From positions 304,560 through 368,559 of the forward strand of contig JAJEKV010000099.1 of assembly GCA_021234155.1 (NCBI GenBank): a stretch of 64,000 nucleotides of DNA. Direction: 5' to 3'. The notes beneath the pieces are model-generated. The model was given only the letters and a program-made list of their open reading frames with translations. It ran no database searches and had not been told where the DNA came from. Each line of letters begins with the position of its first letter. Positions within the stretch are counted from its first letter, which is position 1. Shown here one piece after another: positions 10,793 to 22,539 of the stretch. The DNA comes from Isoetes taiwanensis (taxonomy: Eukaryota; Streptophyta; Lycopodiopsida; Isoetales; Isoetaceae). Both the position numbers and the translations under genes were made by a program.

Positions 10793-11440
10793 ACTGCGAC
10801 TCGCATGAAACCAACAAAGCCCAGATAGATAGGCTTCTCATTCATCTCGTGATTTCTACAATGGTGGATGGGTGGATAGCCGCACATCACGCGAACTACC
10901 CACAAAAAAATAAAGGAAAATCAATTATAACATTTGGACCCCAAAACAAATACAATGCTAATAGATGAGTGGTTGATGTACCGCCGAAAGCTTATCACCG
11001 GGATTAAAAACCCCGATCCTTTGGGTTTTCGAGGAAAAACCCTAGTGATAAGCCCGCCCGGCAAGGGGTTTAGACAAACGTAAGGCATAGAATCGCTCCC
11101 AAAAACCCGCGCATGGAAAAGTCAAAACGGATGGCGCTCGCCAACCTGTACCTGCACATCACCAACAATAAACAAGAAACATACCAAAGAATAGCATCAC
11201 CCGATTGGGTGGAAAAAAGCATCACCCGGGTGGAAAAACATGATAAGCGAGAACTTGTACAAAATATAGTAAACAAAGAAGGGGGGAAGGGTGGGTTCAA
11301 AGAGAAAAGGTGCTGGCGAGAAGAGGAAGCTGTAGATGAAACGTCGATGAAGAACTCGCAATAAGTAGCAAACACCCAACTGTGAAGCAAGTTAAAACGC
11401 ATGCAATGCATGCATGCGATGCATGCAATGCATGCATGCG
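10793..11440 (+). repeat. repeat block, left copy (matches 19196-19502)
   Basis: Two conserved patches recur in the same order at 19196-19502: ATTCTTGCACTGCGACT-CGCATGAAACCAACAAAGCCC, and GAAGAGGAAG then GATGAAACGTCGATGAAGAA, GCAATAAGTAGCAAACACCC and an ATGCATGCAATGCATGCATG run. The middle (10985-11060) instead resembles 29525-29590, in the 3' part of the LINE fragment there. The copies flank the FCP1-like and transposase-like relics, so they may be ends of a nested element. Confidence 0.65.
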
Positions 11441-11579
11441 GGTGTAAAATCGCTAGTGGGGTACAACTTTTGGCGAAGCGTTTAAGCACTTTAAGTGCTG
11501 AAACTCGCGGACGTCGAAGCCCGTCACGCCCTTCTCCCTCCTTTTCCCCGGGCGAAAACTTCGGTCCGGTGTTTCACTG

Positions 11580-13200
11580 TTGACGATGGAGGCATGGAGC
11601 GCGGATGATTTTCACACCATCAGAGGTCTGTGCAATTCGGGGGTGAAGCCCCACGAGGAAGAAGCTTGGTTGGAAAATAATGTCACGGATCGAGATTGGG
11701 ATTCTGTTTGGACAAAGAAGTTGAACAAAGGGAAAGATAAAATGGCTTGTGCAAAGGAGCATCTTCAAGAGAAGTTGGAAACACTGCTTAGAAAAATCTA
11801 CAAGAATTGTCACAACAAAGAAGTAAGAAAGCAACTGGCCCTTGCTTTTGCGTTTGAAAATTGCACTAGATCAATACTTGCACTGAGGAACACAAAGTAA
11901 ACTGGGCTGCATTTGCTGTGCAATGCCAAAGATACCACAACAATAGACAAGTAAAAACAGTAGCAGATGTTGTAGCACATGTTAGGAAAAAATGAAATGA
12001 AGGCAAAGCCAAAGGTGGCGGCCAGGATCAAATGAGGTCGGATGCATGTGATGAAAACATAAAAACCTTAGAGAATGCAATCTGGAGATTGGAAAATCAG
12101 TTTTACTTATCACAAAGAATCACGGAAGCATTATGGGAAGTGAGCTGAAAGGCAATGAGAAGGCCTCAATTCTGAGAAAATGATGTTGGAAGAGGCTGAA
12201 AACGGTTTAAGACAGGCCACAAATGATTTGGCTACAAAAGCAGGAGGAGTTCAAGCTTAATCCAACATGTGAGTTGGAGGCGTAAATTAAAGATTTGGAG
12301 CATCGTCGGATGGAAACTTGGCACAGGAACAAGGTACAAAAAGCAATGAACCCTACATCCATTAATGAGCAGGTCAAGCGTAAACTCAAACTTGAGGAGG
12401 AGTTAAAAGTTCTCGAAGAAGAACAGAGACTTACGCATTTCTACATAAACAATTTGTGGAAGCTGAAAATGGATACTCACGCAACATTTAGCATCTCTAC
12501 TATTATCTGAGATAAGTTGCTAGTGGAAGATTCATTTTATACATGTTCGGCATGTGGTGCGGAATTCACTAAAGCTTCTGGGGTTAAGTTTAGCAATGAA
12601 TTGCCAACATGAGTATCATATAGCTTGTTGTTCATTGTTGAGAGGAGGACAATGTATTCATGGTTGCCACGAAAGGTGCCGGAGGGTGTATTTGTGAGCT
12701 AGGTTTTGGCCATGTTGCGGGTGCTTCAAATAGTACACCAAAAAAAGGATGTGTTAATCCAGATCACGCAATTGAGGTCTCACCGTTGAGGGTTCAAAGA
12801 AGGACAATGGTGCCATTTGAAGATGCACAAACACCGCAAAGTCCTATAGAATCAGATCAATTGTGACTGATTTGATTGCAACTTGGCAGAACCACCACCA
12901 CCAGTCCAAGAAGGCTGTCAAGAAGCTATAGAAGAAGCTGTAAACACAAACACCGGTTGTGGAAAAACAACAGAACCCGATTGTACACTAATGAAGCACC
13001 TAAGGAAGTTGAGGGAGTAATTCCATCGGATGAGGGCAACTTAGCTGAATATTTGCGAAAAGGAAAGGGCGTAAGAACAAAGAGGGGTAAAAGTCGGAGG
13101 ATAGCAAAGTAGTTGTTGGGGCTACAAGAAAGAGAACAAGAAGTAGCTATGCAAAAGATGCAGGAAAGCGGTCTCAATCATGACACCACACATATCGAAG
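11580..13200 (+). pseudogene. coding-like region, unidentified, upstream of the FCP1-like domain
   Basis: An opening frame of 106 codons (11580-11900) starts MTMEAWSADDFHTIRGLCNS and becomes lysine- and glutamate-rich. It is followed in shifting frames by a coiled-coil-like stretch (12295-12510, KLKLEEELKVLEEEQRL), a possible CSACGAEF zinc-ribbon-like motif near 12546, and a basic segment (12876-13112). The order and shared strand suggest the N-terminal part of the same decayed gene as the phosphatase domain downstream, but I do not recognise it and several frameshifts and stops separate the pieces. Confidence 0.4.
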
Positions 13201-13499
13201 TGTGTGTTCAAGAAAATGTAAGATGAGGGCCCTCAAGTTTGGTGAGCCCGATCTTCAACAAGTGATTGCTGCCATTAATAACCACGGAAGGGGTATGGGC
13301 ATTGTTGGGCAAGGCCACAACTTAGTGTTGATTAAAACATTGAATATTATTGATTTTCTTTTGTTGCATTCATTGTAGGATTACGGTTCATTGTTAGGTC
13401 GGAGAATCCTGCTTTGTTGATCTGAAAAGGTTTCCACATTCAACCCATTTTTCATTTTCATCTTCATCTATTTATTCATGTAGTAATTCTGTTGTGTAG

Positions 13500-14270
13500 G
13501 TATTCGGGATGTTCCAACGCACTAAATATTGATTTGCCAACCAAAGATAAACTCATTGTCTTGGATTTAAATGGTGTGTTGGTAAAAACATTTGGTGCAA
13601 ATGAACACATACGCTTAGAAGCGGGATTGACAATGACATACACTAGCGTAAAGAAAGTGATATTGAGACCGAAGCGGTGTTCTTCTTGAAGACTTTGTTC
13701 TGAAGTGTTGTGTTGGTATATGGTCATCAATGCAACTCTCCAATGTGGAAGATGTCTTTGCCAAGTACTATGTCATTTGAGGGATGATTTGAATTTGTAT
13801 GGGGACGGGGAAAAATGTGTGCGCAACCAGTTTTCACCACCCTAACAAACACGGGCTGTCGGTCATGATGAAGCCACTTGGGAAAATATATGAGTCATAC
13901 CCAAGATTCTCGGGTAAGACTTTGCTTCTTGATGATTCATTGTACAAGTCTTACCTTAGCAAACCACGGAAATTTCTGCTGGTATTTTGCATTCAAGATG
14001 GATGTCCATGATGAAGTGCTACCCGTACTCACCCCAAAGATAGAATAAATCACTAGGCAGGCCAAGACCGAGGAAGAAATGAAGTTCTTGGTGAAGAATA
14101 CACATAGATACAAGCCTTGGCCTAAGGCGGATAGAAAGATTATGAAGCTATGCTTGGAAAGACTTTCCGAAAACGATTTTCTGCGCCTGAGGGTTTGTGA
14201 AGGAGGAATTGGAGAAGGTTTATGGTGATGACGCTTGTCATTCTCCATGATTATTGGTCCATTTGTCATT
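13500..14270 (+). pseudogene. FCP1/NLI-interacting-factor-like phosphatase domain, decayed
   Basis: Three landmarks of the HAD-type FCP1/NIF phosphatase domain occur in order, in different frames: KDKLIVLDLNGVLV (catalytic DxN loop; plants have many DLNG variants of the usual DLDGT), GIWSSMQLSNVEDV, and SGKTLLLDDSLYKS with the late acidic motif. The family dephosphorylates proteins such as the RNA polymerase II C-terminal domain in the nucleus. At least two frameshifts and several stops break it. It lies inside the CACTA on the plus strand. Family identity is likely; the exact gene is unknown. It may be one captured gene with 11580-13200. Confidence 0.65.
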
Positions 14271-14959
14271 TATTTAGGCCAAGGAATCCTACACTTTTCA
14301 TGTACCATCTTTATCTTAATTTAAGAATGTTTTTGCTATATTGTTTATGTAGTTCAATGAGAGACTTGTCTATAGTTTTTGCTATATTGTTTATATATAC
14401 TTCAATGCTGATTGAAAGGGATGCTTAAAACTTATCAAGTGCTTAAAAAAAAAAAATTGCCTGCAAGTGCTATGGTTTGAGTCTTAATGGCAGATACTGC
14501 TTATTGTCTTGCAGTGACAGATACTTTTATGTAGTTGCTTAATGTCATCATGTGCTTCTTTGTCATGCAGGTAAGGTGCGATTATTGCTTATTGTTAAGC
14601 CATATAACTGTTTAAAGGTAGCCGCATTTATTGCATAAGTGCTCGTGTGTTCCAAAGGCTTACTCACCGCAGCGCTGGCGAAAGTGATTAAAATGCTTAG
14701 TGTTTGAAACTAATGAAAGAGCTAGAGCACCTTTGTTACATTCAAGCGAGAATCCCGAATGGACCCAAGACAGAATTCGAACTTCATAAATTTGATAGAT
14801 AGACAAAAATAACATTTCATAGATGAAGAAGAAGAGATCTCAATGAAACAAGAAACAAAGTTACAACAAAGTTTGATGGTAAACAAGATTTTTTATAAAA
14901 AAAAGGCCATTAGGCCAATGTACAAAATTTTACAAAATTTTTACAAAATTTTGGCCCCG

Positions 14960-15075
14960 AGGCCGTGTATTCTTCAAAGGGGTGTCTTCTTCAAAGGGGG
15001 TTGTCTTCTTCATCAAGGGGGGGGTGTCTTCTTCAAGGGGGTGTCTTCTTCAGGGGGTGTCTTCTTCATCTTCAT
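14960..15075 (+). repeat. minisatellite (GGGGTGTCTTCTTCAA)
   Basis: About six imperfect units alternating G-runs with GTGTCTTCTTCA, with G-run lengths from four to eight. Confidence 0.85.
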
Positions 15076-15220
15076 CGCTCCTGCATTCATTCTCCATCGC
15101 AACAAATGAAACAAGCGAAAAAATTAAACAAACGAAGATTAAACAAACGAAAAAAATGAAAAAGAAAACAAATGAAAATTTGCATGTACCTTTAAGGAAA
15201 GCCACGAGCTCCTCCAAGTC

Positions 15221-15325
15221 GGCTTCCTCGTCTTCCTCTTCCTCTTCCTCTTCCTCTTCCTCTTCCTCTTCCTCTTCCTCTTCCTCTTCCTCTCTTCCTC
15301 TTCCTCTTCTTCTTCTTCGCCTATC
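15221..15325 (+). repeat. (CTTCCT)n microsatellite
   Basis: About a dozen CTTCCT/CTTCTT units. It produces poly-Ser and poly-Glu frames on the two strands (14982-15362 and 15050-15337) that are not genes. Confidence 0.93.
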
Positions 15326-15589
15326 CATCCCTCGCATCTTGGTGGTGACATATTCCTCTTGAATTCATTTCGATTCCTCATTTTTCTGATTCCTCATAGG
15401 AATGGAAGATGAGGAATCGGAATCAGCTCCTCAAACCGGGAGGCGTGGGAGTGGGGGAGAGGAGGGAGGCAGAGTGGGAGGCTGGCAAGCACTTAGGAGG
15501 GGGAAGAGTGGAGGGAACACCTCTTCGACGCTTAGTAAGCGCCGCTTCGAGGTGACCTCCGGCTCCTCGCTATGTGCTCGCTTCATGCC

Positions 15590-15636
15590 GGAGGATTGGG
15601 AGGATTGGGAGGATTGGGAGGATTGGCGGAGTGCAG
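15590..15636 (+). repeat. 9-bp tandem repeat (GAGGATTGG)
   Basis: Four to five copies of GAGGATTGG within a short GC-rich, possibly promoter-derived patch (15400-15770). Confidence 0.85.
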
Positions 15637-15769
15637 AAGAGGAGGAATTGGCGGATGGATGGTGTGGCGGAGAGCTGTAGGCAGTAGGCGTGAGCTTGTG
15701 GGCGCCCTCGCTTAAGTCCTGCGGCTTAGCGCGTCGATTAATACGATAAACCTCACACGCGCCGGAACA

Positions 15770-16770
15770 ATTAATTCGTAACCAGGCTGCAATATTTCGA
15801 TGTATGACTACTCGAATTGACACATGTCACATCAAGGAAACGCCTTGACAATATAATTTTGCCAAGAATGTTGGGATAGTGATGGTACCAAAATAAATAA
15901 TTGAACCTTATTCCAATGTCACAAATCTACATTCTTATAAACAACAATTCAATCTTCAATGAAATGCGTGTCCATGCACACCACCCTTGTGCATCCTCAC
16001 TATTGTTAATATATATAAAAATATGTGCTTACATGCTTGGGTCTTTGGAACAACAAATCACTTGAAAAGAATAACATCAATTTAGTTAAGTGTCAAACAA
16101 TTACATTGTTATTGGGAGATGGCCATAATTTTTCATGGGTCTCTGTGAAATTGCATACATGTACATTGCCTTCTACTTTTTCCATATCAATTTTAGGATA
16201 TCTTACCACATGAGCGTACCCGGAGGCTTGGGTTGTTTAGTGAGCAACATATACTTGAAATTACCCAAGAATTGATAATACAATCCACTTAAGATAACCT
16301 CATGCACTCCAAATTTTTTGCCCCATCCATCTTTGTATGAATCTTCAAGTGTGCATTTGGGTTCTATGCACTTGAGGATGTAGAAGTCCACACCCTCGAA
16401 TTGTCTACCTCGGCATTCACTGCAAAATTGTCACCTACCTCTACCAAATTCTTGATCCATTCATTGGCTTGTTCAAGAGTCTCCTTTTTCTTCTCAACTC
16501 CTGGTTTTAAGTCAGGTTACCTCCCACTTTCCAAATCTACCGTATTGATGCGGGGAGTCCCAATTATGATCCATGCAAAACGAAAGAGAAACATGACGAG
16601 GCATCTATGAGCAAGCTTGTTTGGTCTAGTCCTGACAGGTCCGTCTGATGAATCTTCTTTGTGCCTTTGAGTGTTTCAATTTCATATTCTTCCATGTTTG
16701 CCACAACAAAGCGGGTTCAATTTCCCAAAAATATCTTTTGATCTCATCTGTTTCATCATGTGGTAGATTG
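15770..16770. other. CACTA interior, unassigned
   Basis: Nothing recognised. It may contain the diverged C-terminal remains of the minus-strand transposase-like relic that begins at 18830. Confidence 0.35.
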
Positions 16771-18830
16771 CTAAAATATGTACCACGAGAATTTTACAAT
16801 ATCTTTAGCATGCCTTAGTTGCACACCATTGGGTTTGAGTTGTTCCTTACTTAGCGACCTTTTGATAACAAAGACTGCACCATCATGTTCACCTTTACCA
16901 TGAGCGGTGGCAAAGTAGTTCCACACTATTTCCTTGTCATTGATTGTGAAGTACCGCCTAAGAAAAAAAAAAAGGTTTTCCCGACTTGAATTGTGATGAG
17001 CGACCATCACTCCAAAACCAATGCTTCTCATACTCTATTTCTGTTCCTTAAGCCATGCAACATGCTTTTTGTAGGCGGTGTTCCACAAATAATGAGTCAT
17101 GCACTTTATCATCAGAAATGTAAAAGTGAGTCTCTTTTATGATCTTCCTACCGTTGTTGAGTCTATTCACGACCGCTCCAACCCATTCTTTTTTTTCTCT
17201 TCTTTGGGCCGGTCTTCTTAAATGTACTCCGCGACAGAATGGGAATATCGGCACTTTGTCATGCCTATATGTTATGTGAACAAGTATAGAAACTTGGTTT
17301 GTATGCGGTGCATTGGCCAGGGGCTCATTCGGATCTTGATCTTTGTAATTTTCTGCAAAGTGCCGCGGATACAATTGTATCTTCGGAAATGATGACACCT
17401 TAATTGTTTTAAAGCGATTGGCCTGCCAATGTGCTATGTAATTGTGTGGAACAAAATCGATATTACCTTCTTCACTTCCTCTTGAAATTCTTTGGGACTT
17501 CGTCATACGTACTAATCTCAAGCGGGGTTTGTACCTCAAAGCCTTTCTTGGATCCACCGAATTCCGTCGTCTGGTCCCGCAGGTTGCTTTTCAAATGTCT
17601 TCCAATTAACTAGTCTTGAACGTGCCATCCATTTCACGTGGACATTTTCTAATTCTATCCAACCCACATTTTTTGCGCCAACATCAAGCGGTTATGATCA
17701 AACCACTCCTCATCATCACCTTTCTTTGCTGAGACCACTTGTCTCCATAAATCACTTGGTACACTTGATTGTATGCTCCTTGGCTGCACATTCGGGCGGG
17801 GGGCCACAAATCTCACTGATGGCAGTTACAATTGTCATGAACTCCACCCGATTTTCTCAGCCTGTTCAATCCTTGCATGATGTATTCAAATTTCAAGTGG
17901 TAAATGCAACAGCATGTATGCCTCTCACGCATCCTCCTTACAAAACTAGGTTTCAACCTCTCAAAAGTCTGCAATGCAATTTTGATATGAGGATTCTCCT
18001 CTCTAAACCTGAGGTAGAATTGCAACTGCAGGGAAATCGTGTGAATGCCAAATAAATGCTACATATAATGAACCCTACAATATAGGATGAATACTTACTT
18101 GGCTGACTTCAAGAAGGTGAATTGGATGTTCCATCTTTATTCCTGTCTCTGATACATACTTCCTCACGTCTTTCTTGTATGGAGAAACTCTTGTATTTTC
18201 TGTCCAGAACTTGATAACAGCTTCTCTATTGTGATCTAACATGCTATCCATCCGCTTCCTCCTCCTGAACATTGACCAAGGTCCTTCCCCTTTGTTAGCT
18301 TGCACCCTTCTTTGAAAAGCATTTGAAATTGTTTTTTACGGGGATCTTTGAACAATCGGCCCTTACAGCTTGATTCAATGGCTTGACACCATTTGTACCG
18401 CCGGGCCGCCATTATCGGGGTGGACTTCCTTGCCACGAAGCATGTCATAATTCCTCTCAAACTTATGTTCTTGCATTGTTTCCTTCAAATTCTTCACCAT
18501 TTGCTTTCGGCCATAGTAACTGCTTAGATTTCTTTATAGAAGCAATTGGTAAATCCCTTGCCCTCCAAAGAAGACATCCAAGGATCGGCCTTTGTCATTG
18601 TCATCAACATTTGTACTGATTTGGTTGAATACTTCATAAATTTCTCCTGAAATTTCTCTTATTCTGCGGTCACTCAGTCTCAATTTCTTATTCGTCTTTG
18701 AAGGCGAATCTTTAGAAGAGAAATTCTTCTTCATTGCTACCTTCTTTGCATACAATCTCTGCCTCTGATCTCTCTTCCTTGCTGCATCAATGGCTCTGTA
18801 AATTGAACGGGGAGAGGAATTGGGTTTCAT
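16771..18830 (-). pseudogene. transposase-like relic (HGKG-x2-DG-x4-KR family)
   Basis: Minus-strand blocks in order: a basic N-terminus (18830-18534), AARRYKWCQAIESS (18460-18236), FWTENTRVSPYKKDVRKYVS (18305-18075), FREENPHIKIALQTFERLKP followed by FVRRMRERHTCCCIYH (18025-17813), SDDKVHDSLFVEH (17557-17048) and WNYFATAHGKGEHDGAVF then VIKRSLS (17031-16771). From memory, the ENP-x-I-x3-TF--L-P, C-C-YH and FAT-HGKG--DG---KR signatures characterise a transposon-encoded protein family known mainly from cnidarian, bryophyte and fern genomes. I cannot name its superfamily securely. Frames shift at least four times, so it is inactive. It is not a CACTA transposase, which suggests an older element engulfed by or inserted in the CACTA. 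Confidence 0.6.
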
Positions 18831-19195
18831 CTATCCCGGATTTCTGTGTATTGCTGAATTGGTGAGGGCAAATTGTTGAATTTCGGTTCAGGCAATTCTT
18901 GGAAACAATTAGTCCCTCCATTTTGCTTGAATTCAAGATGGGTTAGCCCGCCATCCAGGAATATGGCGGCTACTGGTGCATTCATGTTTCCGGCACCAAA
19001 CATGTTCATGATTCTCTCATTTTGTCATTTGTGGTGGCGCACCTACATGTCAATACTTCAATCACATACGTCGTGTTTAAAACACACCGATTTTAAGCAC
19101 TTGTAAGTCGGGGCCCGATTACGCTACCGATTACCCGATTTTGCACCCATGCTCGTCTTGAGCAAGAATGCCGGTTAAGCTACGGCGAATCGGCG

Positions 19196-19502
19196 ACATT
19201 CTTGCACTGCGACTTCGCATGAAACCAACAAAGCCCGAATACCAAAGGACTTCCTTAACAAACTAGGATCGAGGGCCGAAGGTCACGGGATGAAGGCTAA
19301 AGGCGAAAAGGACCCGAGAAAAGCAACGCCAAATTGGCCAAACCCGGCTGGAAGAAGCCCCTCCCCGCACGGAAACAAATCAAAGAGAAAAAGGTACTGC
19401 TGAGAGAAGAGGAAGCGCCGATGAAACGTCGATGAAGAACTCTGCAATAAGTAGCAAACACCCAACCTGACGAACGGCCCAAAATGCATGCAATGCATGC
19501 AT
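19196..19502 (+). repeat. repeat block, right copy (matches 10793-11440)
   Basis: Carries the same ordered patches as the left copy. A further short repeat, GCTCGTCTTGAGCAAGAATG followed by CCG and a GAATCG-CGACATT tail, occurs just before it (19150) and at its end (19502). Confidence 0.65.
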
Positions 19503-19798
19503 GCTCGTCTTGAGCAAGAATGCCGATTCGCTACGCGAATCGACGACATTATCAATGGTTGGATTCTAGGGTTTCACATTACCTACAAACTTTGAGGTGC
19601 CATAGGGATCGCGCTGCGGCCTAGCTTCCCAAGTGGCATACATATTCTTCTTTGTACATTAGAGGCTTGAAATAATTGTGTAAATTCTGCAAAGTTCTAA
19701 AGATGTCAAATTGTAAATTCAGAATTGTAAATATGTCATAAATGCAAACTTGCCAAGCATTTATTTTCATCTTGATGTGTTATTCTTGTAAGTGGCAG

Positions 19799-20016
19799 GA
19801 GTGCTGCAGAAAAGGTTGGTGTCCAAGGGGCAAAGGAATATCTTGACGATCCAAATGCTGGAGTGAAAGAGGTAAGTTATTCTTGTATTATGAGGTTTTT
19901 CGTCTACCAAAACCACTTCAGTCAGGTCTATCCCTTTTCTTTTGTTTTTTATTTAATAGACGCAAGAACAGTTACAGAAATATGCATCTGGAGTTAGAGG
20001 CGTACCTCATTTCCAG
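19799..20016 (+). pseudogene. DsbA-like thioredoxin-fold oxidoreductase fragment, two exons with intron
   Basis: Exon 19799-19871 encodes SAAEKVGVQGAKEYLDD plus PNAGVKE and is bounded by a CAG acceptor and a GTAAG donor. Exon 19960-20016 encodes TQEQLQKYASGVRGVPHFQ, bounded by an AG acceptor and a GTGAG donor. Together they match the C-terminal half of plant DSBA-like thioredoxin-superfamily proteins, where a helical insert ends in GV-GVP-F, the cis-proline loop. The CxxC active-site half is absent. The kept introns show the piece was captured as DNA, not as a retrocopy. It lies within the CACTA on the plus strand. Confidence 0.75.
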
Positions 20017-20186
20017 GTGAGTGAGATTGTCTAGTTATATTTGTTTATGTCCCAGGTTCCAGGTATTTGCGCATTCTCAACAGGCAAGCGTGGAGGGCTT
20101 CTTTTCTCAGGTCAATGATGTGAAAATACAGTGCATTTATTTTGAAACATGGGTGCATATTGAGATGGCATATGGTTTTTATGCAG

Positions 20187-20640
20187 AATCTCTATATAAG
20201 CTATGATACTTTGAAAAAGCTTGCTGTTCCACAACCAAAATACTACCTAGAGGTGTGTATTATTTGTGAATCCTAGAGCTAACAAAGTACTGATAAAAAA
20301 ATAAGAATAGTCTAATTTTGATATGCATCGTTATCGCGGAAGTGTAAGGGACGGCCTTGCTTTGGAGACAATTTTGCACATTCTTCTTTCATTGGCTTGG
20401 TCGATTCGGTGCAGATGAAGCCATAAGGGGAGACAATTTGGTAGGTGTAGGTTTACTTTCTTTTGGATTATCATGGGTAATTAATGCATTTCCTCCTCTT
20501 GAGTTCTTACACTTTTAATTTCGAGGTTTGATGCGAGTTGATGTTGTACCATCTTCATTTGGAGTCTCGATGTCAAATTATTGCTATCATTGTGCCCTTA
20601 CATTGCAACATGCCTTGAAGGTAAGTTCAAATAGCGAGAA
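20187..20640 (+). pseudogene. further exon-like segments, unidentified
   Basis: 20187-20252 encodes NLYISYDTLKKLAVPQPKYY and lies between an ATGCAG acceptor and an AG|GTGTG donor. About 20349-20442 ends at TTTG|GTAGG. About 20525-20622 encodes GLMRVDVVPSSFGVSMSNYC followed by YHCALTLQHALK, ending at AAG|GTAAG. The splice-site spacing suggests several more exons of a captured gene. I do not recognise the proteins and cannot say whether they belong with the DsbA-like exons. Confidence 0.4.
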
Positions 20641-21571
20641 CATCGTTTGGAAACTAAAGTCGTATTGAAGCTAAAATGGTCCTTGAACTCTCTTCCTTTA
20701 TCTTCAGTGAGATAGCCCAGTCCTGGCATTTCCATTTTGAAACCATATACAATATGCTATGTGATAGTGAAGATGTAAAGTGTATCCAGTACAATTGCTC
20801 ATGAACGGTGTAAACTTAAATATCTAGATGTTTAATGGCAAAGTCTTTGCTCATCTTTGTTAAGCTTGATAGCATCACAATGCGATCCGGCTGCTATATT
20901 GATTAGTTGTTGCAGCCCTTCAAAAGCTATAAAATTAAGAAAAGCATTTCTTAAGTTGTTTAGAATAACCTTAATCTCGAAGACCGTAATGCTCAAAACT
21001 ACTTGACTAGTTTCTTAGCCCAACAATAATGTCTCTCTTCACCTTTCTGGACATATTTTTTTGCAGAATTTGCATTTAGTAAGGATTTGCTTTTAAAAAG
21101 GTACATTTATCGAAATATCTCGTAGTGATATTTGTCATAATTTGCTTAAAAATACCTTCATTTAAATATGGGCTTAGCTCTTCAAACTAGTGATGAAATG
21201 AATGATTTATTCACGTTTTGTTGGACCCTTAACAGTTCCACAACTCAATGCTTATAATTTAGCTTTAGAAGAAATGTTTTATTATGTATCTCAATCAGTC
21301 TTTTTGGGATCCTAGTTCATGTTGGATTTGAACCTGCTTGCTAACCTCTTTCTTGAAGATGAAACATTGAATCCTGATTCATTTCAAGTTCGGTGAAAAC
21401 AACATGTTTTGGACTCCATTAGAGTCCATTTAATGTTTTTACCTGAGTTTTGACAATAGTGGTAACGTGTTTATGTTGTGGAGAGGACTACTGATTAGTA
21501 TCCCAGTAATATTGCATGATTCTGAGATACTTCCAGAGATATCTGATACGCCTTTTCACTCACAACCAGTA
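20641..21571. other. CACTA interior, unassigned
   Basis: AT-rich, possibly intronic or intergenic sequence captured with the exon-like segments to its left; no feature seen. Confidence 0.35.
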
Positions 21572-21980
21572 CCCCTTTGGTTTGGGTGCATATTCACACG
21601 GGGGGTGACTCCGGGCAACGAGAGCTGTTGGATAGGCATATTCACCCCTTATTCCTTAATCTACACCGTACGTAAAGTTCCTCGTTTGTGGGGTATGCAA
21701 GTACAAAATTTGCTATACTGTATAACAAGATTTGCAAAATACTATAAGATTTCAAGCAAAATACTATATGGTGTTGATTTTGTACGTGCAAAATATAGTT
21801 ATAAGGGCTCTCGCTGCCCTACGTCACCCCCCGTGTGAATATGCACCCAAACCAAAGGGGGTTTAAGGGGGATTTTAATTTAAATGTGTGAAATGCAATG
21901 GTTTTTGTTAATAATATTAGTTGTGTTTTAATGGTTTGTATTAACTAAACAAAAATTTGGCCCCTTCGGGGCCTTAAGGA
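21572..21980 (+). repeat. inverted-repeat (MITE-like) dispersed repeat, copy B
   Basis: The left arm starts CCCCTTTGGTTTGGGTGCAT and runs on through ATTCACACGGGGGGTGAC. The right arm, ending at 21860, is its near-perfect reverse complement, and the arms continue into GGGCAACGAGAGC / GCTCTCGCTGCCC, so inverted arms of about 50 bp enclose about 190 bp. Similarity to copy A (3190-3530) extends beyond the right arm to a GGCCCCTTCGGGGCC hairpin near 21975, so the mobile unit may be larger than the inverted repeat. I saw no clear target duplication. Confidence 0.8.
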
Positions 21981-22539
21981 TGGTGTAGGGGTGTAGATAT
22001 AGACATTACCTAGTACTCTAACGATGAATTGTATATCATAGCCTCACAAATCTAACAAACTAGAGGTGCTCAAATCATGGAAATGAAAACATTGCATAGA
22101 ATTAGACATATAATATTATACTAATACCAATATTAATACATGAGAAAGCTGGATATCAGCGGTTGTCCAAAGATACTTCACTTTCGAGGGTTGAAGTTAT
22201 CGCTCTCTTATCTGAATAGTGTTTCATTAGCCATTTGTAAGACAACGCTCATGAAGCTTCCAGTTTGATAAGGGAATTAGCAACATGTGATAAATAACAT
22301 TTATTCCAAAACCTAATTGAAATGGATTTTCATGCTGCACATGTCAGCAATGAATGGCTAGTGAACCTTATATATGGTTCGAAACTAGCCTTGGAACTAA
22401 CAGACATTTTACATTCAACATGACAATATCAGCAGTCTTTTCACGGAACACATGCATCAGGATAAGAGAAAAAAGTTTTCAAGATCCGAATTCAATATAA
22501 AAAAGCAGGAACTTTGCAAAACAAACGATGATTATTGCA
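21981..22539. other. CACTA interior, unassigned
   Basis: No supported feature. Probably the 3' side of the captured exosome-gene fragment that lies to its right on the minus strand. Confidence 0.3.

Noticed and set aside
14982-15381. Ser-rich, Glu-rich and Lys/Arg-rich frames over the same DNA
   Set aside because: All come from the (CTTCCT)n microsatellite and the nearby minisatellite; no non-repeat coding content.
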